Positions 45,423-54,214 of a stretch of DNA of 64,000 bases are shown here, in pieces. Each line of letters begins with the position of its first letter. Position 1 is the stretch's first letter. The position numbers and the translations under genes are program-made. Under the pieces are notes generated by a model, which was given only the letters and a program-made list of their open reading frames with translations, was not told where the DNA came from and did no database searches. The DNA comes from Dictyoglomus turgidum DSM 6724 (GTDB lineage Bacteria > Dictyoglomota > Dictyoglomia > Dictyoglomales > Dictyoglomaceae). Where the stretch lies: contig NC_011661.1 in the NCBI RefSeq assembly GCF_000021645.1, positions 1,272,723 to 1,336,722 of the forward strand. Direction: 5' to 3'.

Positions 45423-45974
45423 ATGAAGAGAGTGACTAAGAAATTTTTGTGTATTTCTTTAATAGCTATGCTTATACTGGGTTTCAGTATTCCTATTTAT
45501 GCTCAAATGGGTCCTAAAGAAATAAGAAAAGATCTTAGAGAAAGAGAAAGAGAAAGAGAATTTAGAAAATTAGTTATACCGGGAGAAAGGTATAAAGGTG
45601 ACTATGATATTTTTGTGGTATATGTTGAACCTAAGGGCATCATTATTTCAATCGATTTAGGTTATTCTAATTATGAGGGTATAACTGAGGAAGGTTTAAA
45701 TTCTTTCTTTTCTTCCATATGGAGAGTTTTTGGATATGGAATCTCAAAATATCCACCTACAATAAAAGTCAATTTTTACATTGAATTGGGAGATGAAGAT
45801 TCTTTGATTGTTGAATTCCCTATAGGTGCTTTACTTGACTTCTTCAAAGAAAAAATAACAAGAGCGGAATTTCTTAAACAATGTGAAATATGGATAAATG
45901 GAGAAAAAGCAGTTATAGAAGGAGATGTAATCAAAGTTTTAGGAAAAGAGTTTAAGATGGATTTTACTTTCTAA
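45423..45974 (+). CDS. Secreted protein of unknown function
   Basis: 183 residues from ATG 45423, which has AAGGAGGG ahead of it. A signal peptide (FLCISLIAMLILGFSIPIYA) is followed by a highly charged linker (IRKDLREREREREFRK) and a compact beta-rich domain. No family is recognised. It is the last gene of the island before the right attachment site. Confidence 0.7.
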   Translation: MKRVTKKFLCISLIAMLILGFSIPIYAQMGPKEIRKDLREREREREFRKLVIPGERYKGDYDIFVVYVEPKGIIISIDLGYSNYEGITEEGLNSFFSSIWRVFGYGISKYPPTIKVNFYIELGDEDSLIVEFPIGALLDFFKEKITRAEFLKQCEIWINGEKAVIEGDVIKVLGKEFKMDFTF

Positions 45975-46013
45975 GTTTAAAAAGATTTTTCTGAGTCAGG
46001 CGAACTTTTAAAG

Positions 46014-46042
46014 TTGACATGGAAGTGATGTTATGGTAAAAT
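46014..46042 (+). promoter_or_regulatory. Outward promoter at the right end of the island
   Basis: TTGACA (46014-46019), 17 bases, TAAAAT (46037-46042). Transcription would start about 46049, pass the tRNA-Val fragment and enter tRNA-Asp, tRNA-Thr and possibly the rseC-like gene. Confidence 0.75.
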
Positions 46043-46066
46043 CTGACTTGTCAAAAACAAGGGCGA

Positions 46067-46120
46067 AGCGCCTGCCTTACAAGCAGGAGGTCGTAGGTTC
46101 AAGGCCTGCTCCGCCCACCA
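46067..46120 (+). repeat. Right attachment-site copy (attR): tRNA-Val 3' fragment
   Basis: 54 bases matching 28697-28750 with one mismatch at 46104, in the T-arm. The acceptor 5' strand and D-arm are absent, so this cannot fold as a tRNA. Confidence 0.88.
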
Positions 46121-46143
46121 ACGTGTTGTATAATATATAATGC

Positions 46144-46222
46144 GGGGTCGTGGTGTAGCCCGGTTTAACACACCTGCCTGTCACGCAGGAGACCGCGGGT
46201 TCGAATCCCGTCGACCCCGCCA
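46144..46222 (+). tRNA. tRNA-Asp (anticodon GTC)
   Basis: Acceptor GGGGTCG/CGACCCC, discriminator G, encoded CCA. The anticodon stem CCTGC/GCAGG encloses CTGTCAC. A TATAAT-like sequence lies at 46128-46133 and a T run follows the gene. Confidence 0.95.
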
Positions 46223-46293
46223 TTTTTTTTATTTATAAACCCAATTTTTCTAAATCACTCTTAAGGCTAATCTTGAAAATCCAATTTCAAAAT

Positions 46294-46323
46294 TTGACTT
46301 ATGATATTAATTGAAGCTATAAT
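46294..46323 (+). promoter_or_regulatory. Promoter for tRNA-Thr and downstream genes
   Basis: TTGACT (46294-46299), 18 bases, TATAAT (46318-46323), 17 bases before the tRNA. Confidence 0.7.
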
Positions 46324-46340
46324 TACTTTGAAAACTTGGG

Positions 46341-46415
46341 GCCGGTGTAGCTCAGTGGCAGAGCAGCCGATTCGTAATCGGCTTGTCGCCGGTTCGAATC
46401 CGGCCTCCGGCTCCA
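46341..46415 (+). tRNA. tRNA-Thr (anticodon CGT)
   Basis: The anticodon stem GCCGA/TCGGC encloses TTCGTAA. The acceptor GCCGGTG/CTCCGGC contains a T-T mismatch at pair 6-67; discriminator T; encoded CCA. D- and T-arms are normal. Confidence 0.92.
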
Positions 46416-46433
46416 AAAGTAAGGTGATAAATC

Positions 46434-46844
46434 ATGAAAGAAATTGGCCAAGTAATTGAAAAAAATGGAATAATACTAAAAGTTAAGTTTAGTTCATCAG
46501 AAGCATGCCACAGTTGTGGACTATGTAAGATTAATGAAGAAGACTTAGTACTCGATGTTATTGACGAGTGCAACGCTAAAATAGGAGATTTTGTTATGGT
46601 AGAAGTAGAGAGAAAAGATTTTTACCAAGTTACTTTTTTAATATATTTATTTCCCCTTATTTCTTTTATTTTAGGAGTTCTAATAGGATATTTAATTGGA
46701 GAAAGGTACAGACTTGATACCCAACTTCTAGGACTTTCCATAGGTTTAGTCTTTACCGTCTTGAGTTATCCTCTAATAAAGTCTATATATAAGAAGCTTT
46801 CCCAAAAACAAAAATTTATCCCAGTCGCAAAAAAAATTGTTTAA
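46434..46844 (+). CDS. RseC/MucC-family membrane protein
   Basis: 136 residues: an N-terminal cysteine-rich part (SEACHSCGLC), then two adjacent transmembrane segments (about residues 65-85 and 97-115). This is the layout of RseC/SoxR-reducing family proteins, which in some bacteria work with Rnf-type complexes; no such genes are here. The gene follows tRNA-Thr by 18 bases. Confidence 0.85.
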   Translation: MKEIGQVIEKNGIILKVKFSSSEACHSCGLCKINEEDLVLDVIDECNAKIGDFVMVEVERKDFYQVTFLIYLFPLISFILGVLIGYLIGERYRLDTQLLGLSIGLVFTVLSYPLIKSIYKKLSQKQKFIPVAKKIV

Positions 46845-47082
46845 AGATTTTACCCCTCCTAAAGGATACAGAATATTAAAGATAGCTCCTAACTATATAA
46901 TAGGAGAACTCATATATAACCTTTTGGTGTCCGAGGGTTTTCATCCCCAAATACTTTCCTCAAGCTTCCCTTATACAGACCCTGTATACATGGGGAGAGG
47001 CTTACCTGTATATGTGATAATCCCAGAAGGAGAATTTGAAGAAGCCCAAAAAATCCTTGAAAGTCAAAATTTTGAAGAATAG
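46837..47082 (+). CDS. Small DUF2007-like protein
   Basis: 81 residues from a TTG start that overlaps the RseC-like gene by eight bases. The ferredoxin-like core (LIYNLLVSEGFHPQILSSS... VYVIIPEGEFEEAQKIL) resembles DUF2007 putative signal-transducing domains. Function unknown. Confidence 0.65.
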   Translation: MFKDFTPPKGYRILKIAPNYIIGELIYNLLVSEGFHPQILSSSFPYTDPVYMGRGLPVYVIIPEGEFEEAQKILESQNFEE

Positions 47083-47094
47083 GGGTGAAAGGCA

Positions 47095-48342
47095 GTGGAG
47101 AATCTTATAGAAAAACTCAAAAAAGCCAAAGTTTCAAGTTATACCCTTGCTCTCCTAAATACTAATGAAAAAAATGAAGCATTACGTGCCATAGCAAACA
47201 ACATAGAAAAAAATATAGATAAAATCATAAAGGAAAATGAAAAGGATTTAAAAAGAGGCGAAGAAAAAGGACTAAGTAAGGCAGTACTTGACAGAATACT
47301 TCTTAACGAAAAAAGACTAAGAGATATAATAAAAAGCATAGATGATGTCATAAAACTCCCAGACCCTGTTGGAGAAATAGTATCCATGCAAAAAAGGCCC
47401 AATGGAATCCTTGTGGGACAAATGAGAGTTCCTATTGGGGTCATTGCCATAATTTATGAGGCAAGACCAAATGTAACTGTAGACGCTACAATTCTTGCTC
47501 TTAAATCAGGAAATGCCATTGTATTAAGAGGAAGCTCTGATGCTTTAAATTCAAATATCATCATCACTGAGATCATGAAAGAAGCGTTATCAAATACAAA
47601 GGTTCCTCCAGATACAGTACAGATAATTGAGTCTCCAGAGCATTCTGTGGTAGAAGAACTTTTACAGATGGTGGACTATATTGATGTGGCAATACCCCGT
47701 GGAAGTGCAAAATTTATCAAACATGTCATGAATATCTCGAAGGTTCCTGTAATTGAGACAGGAGCAGGAAACAATCACATTTATGTGGAAGAGGATGCAG
47801 ATTTTGAAATGGCACGAAAAATAATAATAAATGCAAAAGTTCAGAGACCTTCAGTATGTAATGCTATTGAAAAGCTTCTAATACACAAAAATATTGCAGA
47901 AGAATTCTTACCGATAATAGCTAAAGATCTAAGAGAATACAACGTAGAGATAAGAGGATGCAAAAGAACTTTAAAGATACTAACAGATGCTATACCAGCC
48001 ACAGAAGAAGACTGGTACACAGAGTATTTAGATTACATAATTGCAATAAAGATTGTAGAATCTATTGATGAAGCAATAGAGCATATCAATAAATATAATA
48101 CCAAACACTCGGAAGCAATTATAACTAAAGACTATTACAAAGCATTAAAATTCCTAAGAATGGTAGATGCTGCAGCAGTATATGTAAATGCTTCTACAAG
48201 ATTTACTGATGGGGGAGAATTTGGTTTAGGAGCTGAAATAGGAATATCTACCCAAAAACTACATGCGAGAGGGCCTATGGGCCTTAAAGAACTAACTACA
48301 ACAAAATATGTTATTTTAGGTGAGGGCCAAATAAGAGAGTAA
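47095..48342 (+). CDS. proA: Gamma-glutamyl phosphate reductase
   Basis: Second enzyme of proline synthesis; reduces gamma-glutamyl phosphate with NADPH. 415 residues with IYEARPNVTVDA, LRGSSDALNSN and the catalytic Cys region VQRPSVCNAIEKLL. Start GTG 47095 with GGGGTGAAAGG. It is followed by proC; proB is not in the window. Confidence 0.95.
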   Translation: MENLIEKLKKAKVSSYTLALLNTNEKNEALRAIANNIEKNIDKIIKENEKDLKRGEEKGLSKAVLDRILLNEKRLRDIIKSIDDVIKLPDPVGEIVSMQKRPNGILVGQMRVPIGVIAIIYEARPNVTVDATILALKSGNAIVLRGSSDALNSNIIITEIMKEALSNTKVPPDTVQIIESPEHSVVEELLQMVDYIDVAIPRGSAKFIKHVMNISKVPVIETGAGNNHIYVEEDADFEMARKIIINAKVQRPSVCNAIEKLLIHKNIAEEFLPIIAKDLREYNVEIRGCKRTLKILTDAIPATEEDWYTEYLDYIIAIKIVESIDEAIEHINKYNTKHSEAIITKDYYKALKFLRMVDAAAVYVNASTRFTDGGEFGLGAEIGISTQKLHARGPMGLKELTTTKYVILGEGQIRE

Positions 48343-48356
48343 GGAGGATCTAAATT

Positions 48357-49175
48357 ATGAAGCTAGGGATAATTGGTGGAGGAATGATGGGAGAAGCCAT
48401 TCTTTCAGGAATAATTGATAGCAATTTCTTGAAAAATGATGAAATAATAGTTTCAGAACCTATAGAGAAAAGAAGAGAATATCTAAGAGATAAGTACAAT
48501 GTAGAAGTTATTTCAGATAATAAGCTTATTGCTAAAAAAGCTAAATACATCCTTATTGCTGTAAAACCACAAAACATTAAAGATGTTTTAAAAGAAATCA
48601 GCCCCAATATAGATGAAAATAAAACTATTATTTCTATTGCTGCAGGAGTAAAAATATCCTTGATAAAGAGATATTTAAATAAATTTAAATGCATTATAAG
48701 AATAATGCCTAATCTACCTTGTACCGTCAAGAAAGGAGCTATTGCTTTAACTTTTGATAAATACGATAAGGAAGAAGTGGAATTTGTAAAAAATCTATTT
48801 TCTACTATAGGAAGTGTTTGGATTGTTGATGAGAAATATTTTGATACTATCACTGCCTTAACAGGAAGTGGTCCTGCTTTTGTTTCTACCATTCTTCAGG
48901 GTTTTACTCTTTCGGGGGTTAAAGGAGGACTTTCTTATGACATTTCTAAGGAGATGGTATTAAAGCTCTTTGAGGGAGTAATTGAATATATAAGAGAAAA
49001 AAATCTATCTTTTGAAGAAGTAGTAAAAATGACAAGCTCTCCAGCAGGAACAACTATTATGGGACTTGAAACATTGCATAAAGAGGGAATAGTTGGAATA
49101 ATTATGGAAGCAATAACGTCAGCTAAATTAAGAAGTGAAGAAATAAGTAAATATTTAGAGGAGGGAGAAGCATGA
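48357..49175 (+). CDS. proC: Pyrroline-5-carboxylate reductase
   Basis: Last step of proline synthesis. 272 residues with Rossmann motif IIGGGMMGEAIL, VKPQNIKDV, MPNLPCTVKKGA and the signature ALTGSGPAFV; the usual YEAL-type helix is shortened. A TSSPAGTTIMGLETL end completes the family pattern. Fourteen bases separate it from proA. Confidence 0.95.
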   Translation: MKLGIIGGGMMGEAILSGIIDSNFLKNDEIIVSEPIEKRREYLRDKYNVEVISDNKLIAKKAKYILIAVKPQNIKDVLKEISPNIDENKTIISIAAGVKISLIKRYLNKFKCIIRIMPNLPCTVKKGAIALTFDKYDKEEVEFVKNLFSTIGSVWIVDEKYFDTITALTGSGPAFVSTILQGFTLSGVKGGLSYDISKEMVLKLFEGVIEYIREKNLSFEEVVKMTSSPAGTTIMGLETLHKEGIVGIIMEAITSAKLRSEEISKYLEEGEA

Positions 49176-50341
49176 GGAGAGAAAGAGGAGTATGGCAGGT
49201 TCTGTTAATCATATTCATACTGGGAGCCTTAATAGGCGGCTTCATTGGAAGTGTAGGAGGATACTATTTATTAAATAAGAATTCCCCTGCATCAAGTGAA
49301 ACGAAGATAAATAACGTGGTTCCAACCCAAGAAGTGTATATACCAAGTTCTCTTGGAGCTTTTGAAAAGGATATTGTTGCTGTAGTTAAAAAATCAATGC
49401 CTGCAGTAGTAAACATAAGTACCATAACCTTAGTTGAAGATTTCTTCTTTGGTATATATCCATCTTCAGGAGTTGGTTCTGGTTTCATTATTGACCCTAA
49501 AGGATATATTCTAACCAATTACCACGTGGTAGAAGGAGCAAGAAAAATTGATGTTACTTTATCAGAAGGGAAGAAATACTCAGGAAGAGTAGTTGGATAT
49601 GACAAGAGATCAGATCTTGCGGTAATAAAGATTGATGCTGAAAATTTACCTGCCCTTCCTTTAGGGGATTCTGATAAATTAGAACCTGGACAATTTGCTA
49701 TAGCAATTGGAAACCCTTATGGTTTAAATAGAACGGTAACCCTTGGTATTGTAAGCGCTCTTAATAGAACTATTGTGGAACCCAATGGTGTAAGACTTGA
49801 AAATCTTATTCAAACTGATGCCGCAATTAATCCTGGAAACAGTGGTGGACCATTAATAAACATTAAAGGAGAAGTTATAGGAATAAATACAGCTATAAAA
49901 AGCGATGCTCAGGGGATTGGATTTGCAATTCCTATTAATAAAGCAAAACAGATTGCAGATAAACTAATAAAAGAAGGAAAGATAACCTATCCATGGTTAG
50001 GAATAAGAGGCTATGCTATTACCTCTGATATGCTTGATTATATAAAATTCCCTGTAGATAAAGGTGTGGTGATAGCAGAGGTAGTACCGGGAAGTCCTGC
50101 AGACAAAGCAGGATTGAAGGGCGGAGATAGAATAATCTATGTAGACAGTACTCAAATCATTGTAGGAGGAGATATTATCACAAAGATTGACGGAAAACCC
50201 GTAGAAAGTATGGAGGAACTAAGATCGGAGATCCAAAAGAGAAAAGTTGGAGACACTGTTGTCATTACATATATAAGAAGCGGGAAAGAATATACAGTAA
50301 AGATACAATTAGAAGCAATGCCTGATAATTTGAGTGGATAA
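49172..50341 (+). CDS. HtrA/DegP-like serine protease with PDZ domain
   Basis: 389 residues. One N-terminal membrane anchor (about residues 7-30), then a trypsin-like domain: His in NYHVVEGA, Asp in KRSDLAVIK and Ser in PGNSGGPL. One C-terminal PDZ domain has [20 protein letters not shown], with a short insertion before the [10 protein letters not shown] strand. Such proteases degrade misfolded extracytoplasmic proteins. It overlaps proC by four bases. Confidence 0.94.
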   Translation: MRRERGVWQVLLIIFILGALIGGFIGSVGGYYLLNKNSPASSETKINNVVPTQEVYIPSSLGAFEKDIVAVVKKSMPAVVNISTITLVEDFFFGIYPSSGVGSGFIIDPKGYILTNYHVVEGARKIDVTLSEGKKYSGRVVGYDKRSDLAVIKIDAENLPALPLGDSDKLEPGQFAIAIGNPYGLNRTVTLGIVSALNRTIVEPNGVRLENLIQTDAAINPGNSGGPLINIKGEVIGINTAIKSDAQGIGFAIPINKAKQIADKLIKEGKITYPWLGIRGYAITSDMLDYIKFPVDKGVVIAEVVPGSPADKAGLKGGDRIIYVDSTQIIVGGDIITKIDGKPVESMEELRSEIQKRKVGDTVVITYIRSGKEYTVKIQLEAMPDNLSG

Positions 50342-50343
50342 AA

Positions 50344-50802
50344 TTGCAGTTTAAAATTCTTGTAGTAGGAAAGTTGAGAAACGAATTTATAAAGGCAGGA
50401 GTCAATGAATATTTGAAAAGACTCCTGCCTTTTATAAATATAAAAATTGAATTTCTACCGAGTTTCTCAGAACTTCCCGAGAAAATGGCTTTATTAAAGG
50501 AAGAAGAAATTATTCTCAAAAATATAAAGAATAATGAATTTATAATAATCTTAGACAAAAATGGAGAAAAATTATCTTCTGAAGAATTCTCAAACAAACT
50601 TTTTAAGCTTACCACATTAAATCCACAAATTACCTTCGTAATTGGAGGTATATACGGAGTTTCAGAAAATATTAAAAAAAGTTCAAAATTTCTTTTATCC
50701 TTATCTCCTATGACTTTTACCCACGAATTTGCCCTTTTAATCTTATTAGAGCAGATCTATCGTGCTTTTAAAATAAATAGGAATGAGCCTTATCACTATT
50801 AG
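50344..50802 (+). CDS. rlmH: 23S rRNA (pseudouridine(1915)-N3)-methyltransferase RlmH
   Basis: 152 residues, SPOUT fold. Motifs: [30 protein letters not shown] and the C-terminal [33 protein letters not shown]. The start is TTG 50344, two bases after the htrA stop. It meets the LptF/G gene tail to tail with no gap. Confidence 0.94.
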
Positions 50803-51873
50803 TTAGCGCTTTTTATTTAGAAGGTAAATTCCAATAATAAGAAAAACTATATTTCCAAGCCAAGCTCCCAAAAAGTATGGGACTATACCTGCCTTTGCTA
50901 AGGATCTTCCTATGGAAAAAATAATGTAGTATACAAAAATTGAAATCACACTGAGTCCAAAACTTAATGATCTTCCTCCTTTTCCCATGTTTAAGCCAAG
51001 TCCAAGAGCAAGAATTGCAAATATAGGACAAGTAAAAGGCAAAGCAATTCTAATATGAAATTCCGTCTTCAAGTTATTTAAGTTCAAACCTGTTCCCTCT
51101 AAAAGCCTAATTTGATCTACAATTTCAAATATACTCATCTCTTCAACCGGTTTTGAAGATGGTACTAACTGATATGGAGCTCTATTTAAAGTCACTTTAT
51201 ATTCCTTAAATTTTCCTTGAAATATCATTTCCCCTTCCTTATTCAAGGAATATACTTCTCCATTCATAAAAGTCCATCCTTTAAACTCGTCCCATAATGC
51301 TTTCTCGGCATGGATTATTAATCTGACATTACCTTTCTCAAGAAGTTCTATTAAAAGAATATCTTCAAATTTCTTATTTTTAGGATCCACTTTTCTAAAA
51401 AAGTAAAAACTATTATTTTCATTAAAAAATACATTTTCTCTACTTGGCATAATAACGTTATTGTAGGCCTTATTCATTAGTATTTTTTCTCTCTCATAAG
51501 CTTTTGGCGCTACAAATTCATTAACATAAAACATAATTAATTGGGCAGAAAGAGAAAACATAAGTATGGCTGGTAAAAAATATTTGATAGAAGCTCCAGA
51601 AGCCTTCATTGCCATTATCTCACCATGTTCACTAAACTGACCTATCACATAAACCACAGCAAGAAATATGGCCATAGGAAAGGTATATGTTAAATAAGGT
51701 GGAATTTTGGTAATAAATAACTCAAGAGCAGTCTTCAAGGGTATAGATCTTGCAACCACAAGATCCATTATTATAAAAAGAGGAGAGACCAGCAAAATTG
51801 TAGTAAAAAGTAACAATCCAACAAAAAAAACAGGTATAAAATTTTGGAGAAAATACCTTGAAATTATCTTCAT
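50803..51873 (-). CDS. LptF/LptG-family permease
   Basis: 356 residues with six predicted membrane segments and a large extracytoplasmic jellyroll between helices 3 and 4. The YjgP/YjgQ signature LAVVYVIGQFSEHGEIMAMK is present. In Gram-negatives LptF and LptG move lipopolysaccharide with LptB; only one such permease gene is here, so it may form a homodimer or partner elsewhere. It follows mutS2 by four bases. Confidence 0.88.
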   Translation of the reverse strand: MKIISRYFLQNFIPVFFVGLLLFTTILLVSPLFIIMDLVVARSIPLKTALELFITKIPPYLTYTFPMAIFLAVVYVIGQFSEHGEIMAMKASGASIKYFLPAILMFSLSAQLIMFYVNEFVAPKAYEREKILMNKAYNNVIMPSRENVFFNENNSFYFFRKVDPKNKKFEDILLIELLEKGNVRLIIHAEKALWDEFKGWTFMNGEVYSLNKEGEMIFQGKFKEYKVTLNRAPYQLVPSSKPVEEMSIFEIVDQIRLLEGTGLNLNNLKTEFHIRIALPFTCPIFAILALGLGLNMGKGGRSLSFGLSVISIFVYYIIFSIGRSLAKAGIVPYFLGAWLGNIVFLIIGIYLLNKKR

Positions 51874-51877
51874 AAAT

Positions 51878-54214
51878 CTAAATTGAGCTATCCAAAATTA
51901 CTACCGTTGCACCCTCCCCTCCTTCGTTAGGAGGAGCAAGATAGTACTCTTTCACATAAGGCACCTTAGAAAGATAATCATGAACTGCATTTCTCAATTT
52001 CCCAGTACCCTTTCCATGAACTATTCTCACCCTTTTTAACCCTGCAAGAAAAGCCTTCTCAAGATATTTTTTAACTTCTTCTAATCCTTCATCCACGGTC
52101 ATCATTCTTATATTTATCTCCCTTGGTATGCTCTCTTGATTTATTTTCTCCACTTTTACATAGGAAAACAATTGGCTCTCTTCTTTCAAAGAGGGAGCAA
52201 GCTCTGTCCATGGAACTTTTATCTTTAAAAGTCCCACTTGTACTAAAGCAATTTTTTCATCAGCATCTACCTCGATCACATATCCTTCCTTTTTTGTAGA
52301 TCTTAATACTACCCTATCACCTACTTGAGGAACATAACTCAAAGCTTTAGGTTCTTCTCTTTCTTCTAAAACAAGTTCTTTTTTAAGCTTTTTAACTTCT
52401 TCTTGTAAACTTTGTGCGTCCTTCATGCTTAAACTTTCTTCTTGTAATCTCCTTATAATCTCTTTTAACCTATTTTCTATTTTAGAGATATCCTTAAATA
52501 GCTCTTCTTTATATTTAGTCTTCAATTTTTCCTTTTCTTTCTCTAAAATTTCCCTTTCCTCTAAAATCCTTTTCTTCTCTTCCTGCAACTCTTTTTTCAC
52601 TTTATTAATCTTATCAATCTCTTCTTGATACTTCCTCCTGTCTTTTTGAAGTTCTCCTATTACCTCTTCTAGTTTTATCTCGTTTTCAGAAAGCAAACTA
52701 ACAGCCCTATCAAGAATCTTTCGGGGAAGACCCAATCTTTTTGAGATCAATATAGCATTACTTTTCCCTGGAATTCCCATAGCTACTTTGTAAAGAGGTC
52801 TTAAAGAGATCTCGTCAAACTCCATAGAGGCATTTTCCATACCTGGATATTTGGAGGCAATCACTTTGAGCTGAGGATAATGAGTAGCAATGACATTTAT
52901 AGTTCCTTTCTCATGAAAATATTCCAGAAGAGCCACAGCAAGAGCAGCACCTTCTTGAGGATCAGTTCCCGCTCCCAATTCATCTATAAGAACAAGTACT
53001 TTTTTATCCCCAGTCCTTTCTAAATAATCTATAAAAGAAATTATATTAGTCATATGAGAAGAAAAAGTACTTAAATTTTGCTCAATGCTTTGCTCATCCC
53101 CTATATCGGCAAATACCTGATTAAAAATACCAAGAGTAGTTCCCTCTTTCGCAGGAACAGGAATCCCAGCTTGATTTAACAATACAAAAAGACCAATAGT
53201 TTTCAAGGTTACAGTCTTTCCCCCAGTATTCGGTCCTGTGATCACAAGAGTATGGAAATAGCGGCCTACCTCAAGAGTTATAGGAACTGCTTTATCTCCA
53301 AGAAAAGGATGTCTTGCCTCTCTTAAGATAACAATAGGCTTATCTTTCTCAAGGATAGGAGTAATAGCCTTATACTTTTCTGCCCATTTCACTTTTGCAT
53401 AGACAAAATCAAGTTCAAAGGAGGTTCTCAGGTTTTCTAATATCTCCTCTTTATAACTTAACAATACAGAAGTAAGCCTAGTTAATATTCTCTCTATCTC
53501 CCTTTTTTCTTCACTTTCAAGAAGAGCTATCTGGTTATTCAATTCTACAATAACTTGAGGTTCTACATAAACTGTAAGTCCTGATGTAGACTGATCATGT
53601 ACAATTCCTTGAATTTTTCCTCTAAATTCTTGTCTTACAGGAACTACATATCTCCCATGTCTTATGGTTATTATTTGGTCTTGTAAATAGCCTCTCCATT
53701 CCTTTTGGATTATATTTTCCAATGTTTCCCTTACCTTTTGATTAAGTCTTTCCTTCTTCTGTCTTATCTGTTTAAGCTCTGGAGAGGCAGAATCTATCAC
53801 TGCCCCATCCTGAACACATTTTCTTATTTGGATATAGAGATCATGAAGGTTATGTAGAGTATTTTTCCATAAATTGGGAGCTGTTTTCCTGACTTTTTCC
53901 TGATAATCTCTTAATTTCCCCCATACTTCCAAAGTTTTTACTATCTCCTCAAATTCATCAGGATAAACAATACCGCCTTTTTCTGCCTTATCAATATATA
54001 TTTCAATATTCCTAATTCCAGAAAAGGATGGATATCCAAAAGAATAAATAGTCTTAAAAGCTTCTTCATTTAATAAGTGCCATCTATCTATAATTGAATA
54101 ATCAGTTATAGGTTTTAAAGAACGGATTTTTGCCTTTCCACCTTCTGTCTCAGCTTCTTTCTCTATCTCGCTTATTATCTTTTCCCATTCAAGGATCTTT
54201 AACGCCTTTTCCAT
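51878..54214 (-). CDS. mutS2: Endonuclease MutS2
   Basis: 778 residues. ATPase: Walker A TGPNTGGKTVTLKT, Walker B LIDELGAGTDPQEGAAL. A long coiled coil lies at about residues 515-640, then a KOW-like segment, and a C-terminal Smr nuclease domain (RVRIVHGKGTGKLRNAV). MutS2 suppresses recombination or rescues collided ribosomes depending on species. One base is shared with the pheT stop (TAATG). Confidence 0.95.
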   Translation of the reverse strand: MEKALKILEWEKIISEIEKEAETEGGKAKIRSLKPITDYSIIDRWHLLNEEAFKTIYSFGYPSFSGIRNIEIYIDKAEKGGIVYPDEFEEIVKTLEVWGKLRDYQEKVRKTAPNLWKNTLHNLHDLYIQIRKCVQDGAVIDSASPELKQIRQKKERLNQKVRETLENIIQKEWRGYLQDQIITIRHGRYVVPVRQEFRGKIQGIVHDQSTSGLTVYVEPQVIVELNNQIALLESEEKREIERILTRLTSVLLSYKEEILENLRTSFELDFVYAKVKWAEKYKAITPILEKDKPIVILREARHPFLGDKAVPITLEVGRYFHTLVITGPNTGGKTVTLKTIGLFVLLNQAGIPVPAKEGTTLGIFNQVFADIGDEQSIEQNLSTFSSHMTNIISFIDYLERTGDKKVLVLIDELGAGTDPQEGAALAVALLEYFHEKGTINVIATHYPQLKVIASKYPGMENASMEFDEISLRPLYKVAMGIPGKSNAILISKRLGLPRKILDRAVSLLSENEIKLEEVIGELQKDRRKYQEEIDKINKVKKELQEEKKRILEEREILEKEKEKLKTKYKEELFKDISKIENRLKEIIRRLQEESLSMKDAQSLQEEVKKLKKELVLEEREEPKALSYVPQVGDRVVLRSTKKEGYVIEVDADEKIALVQVGLLKIKVPWTELAPSLKEESQLFSYVKVEKINQESIPREINIRMMTVDEGLEEVKKYLEKAFLAGLKRVRIVHGKGTGKLRNAVHDYLSKVPYVKEYYLAPPNEGGEGATVVILDSSI

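Larger units (their letters stand above)
28751..46120 (+). mobile_element. Integrated genomic island (about 17.4 kb) at tRNA-Val(TAC)
   Basis: Bounded by a complete tRNA-Val on the left and a copied tRNA-Val 3' half on the right. Contents in order: truncated tyrosine recombinase, four propeller lipoprotein cassettes with toxin remnants, phage-like relics, XRE repressor and ImmA protease, type III restriction-modification genes with an MNT-HEPN pair, and secreted or membrane proteins of unknown role. The recombinase lacks catalytic residues and several genes are broken, so the island is probably immobile now. The tRNA cluster resumes at 46144. Confidence 0.82.

Noticed and set aside
46067-46120. 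A second tRNA-Val gene
   Set aside because: Only the 3' half is present; no acceptor 5' strand or D-arm can pair with it.
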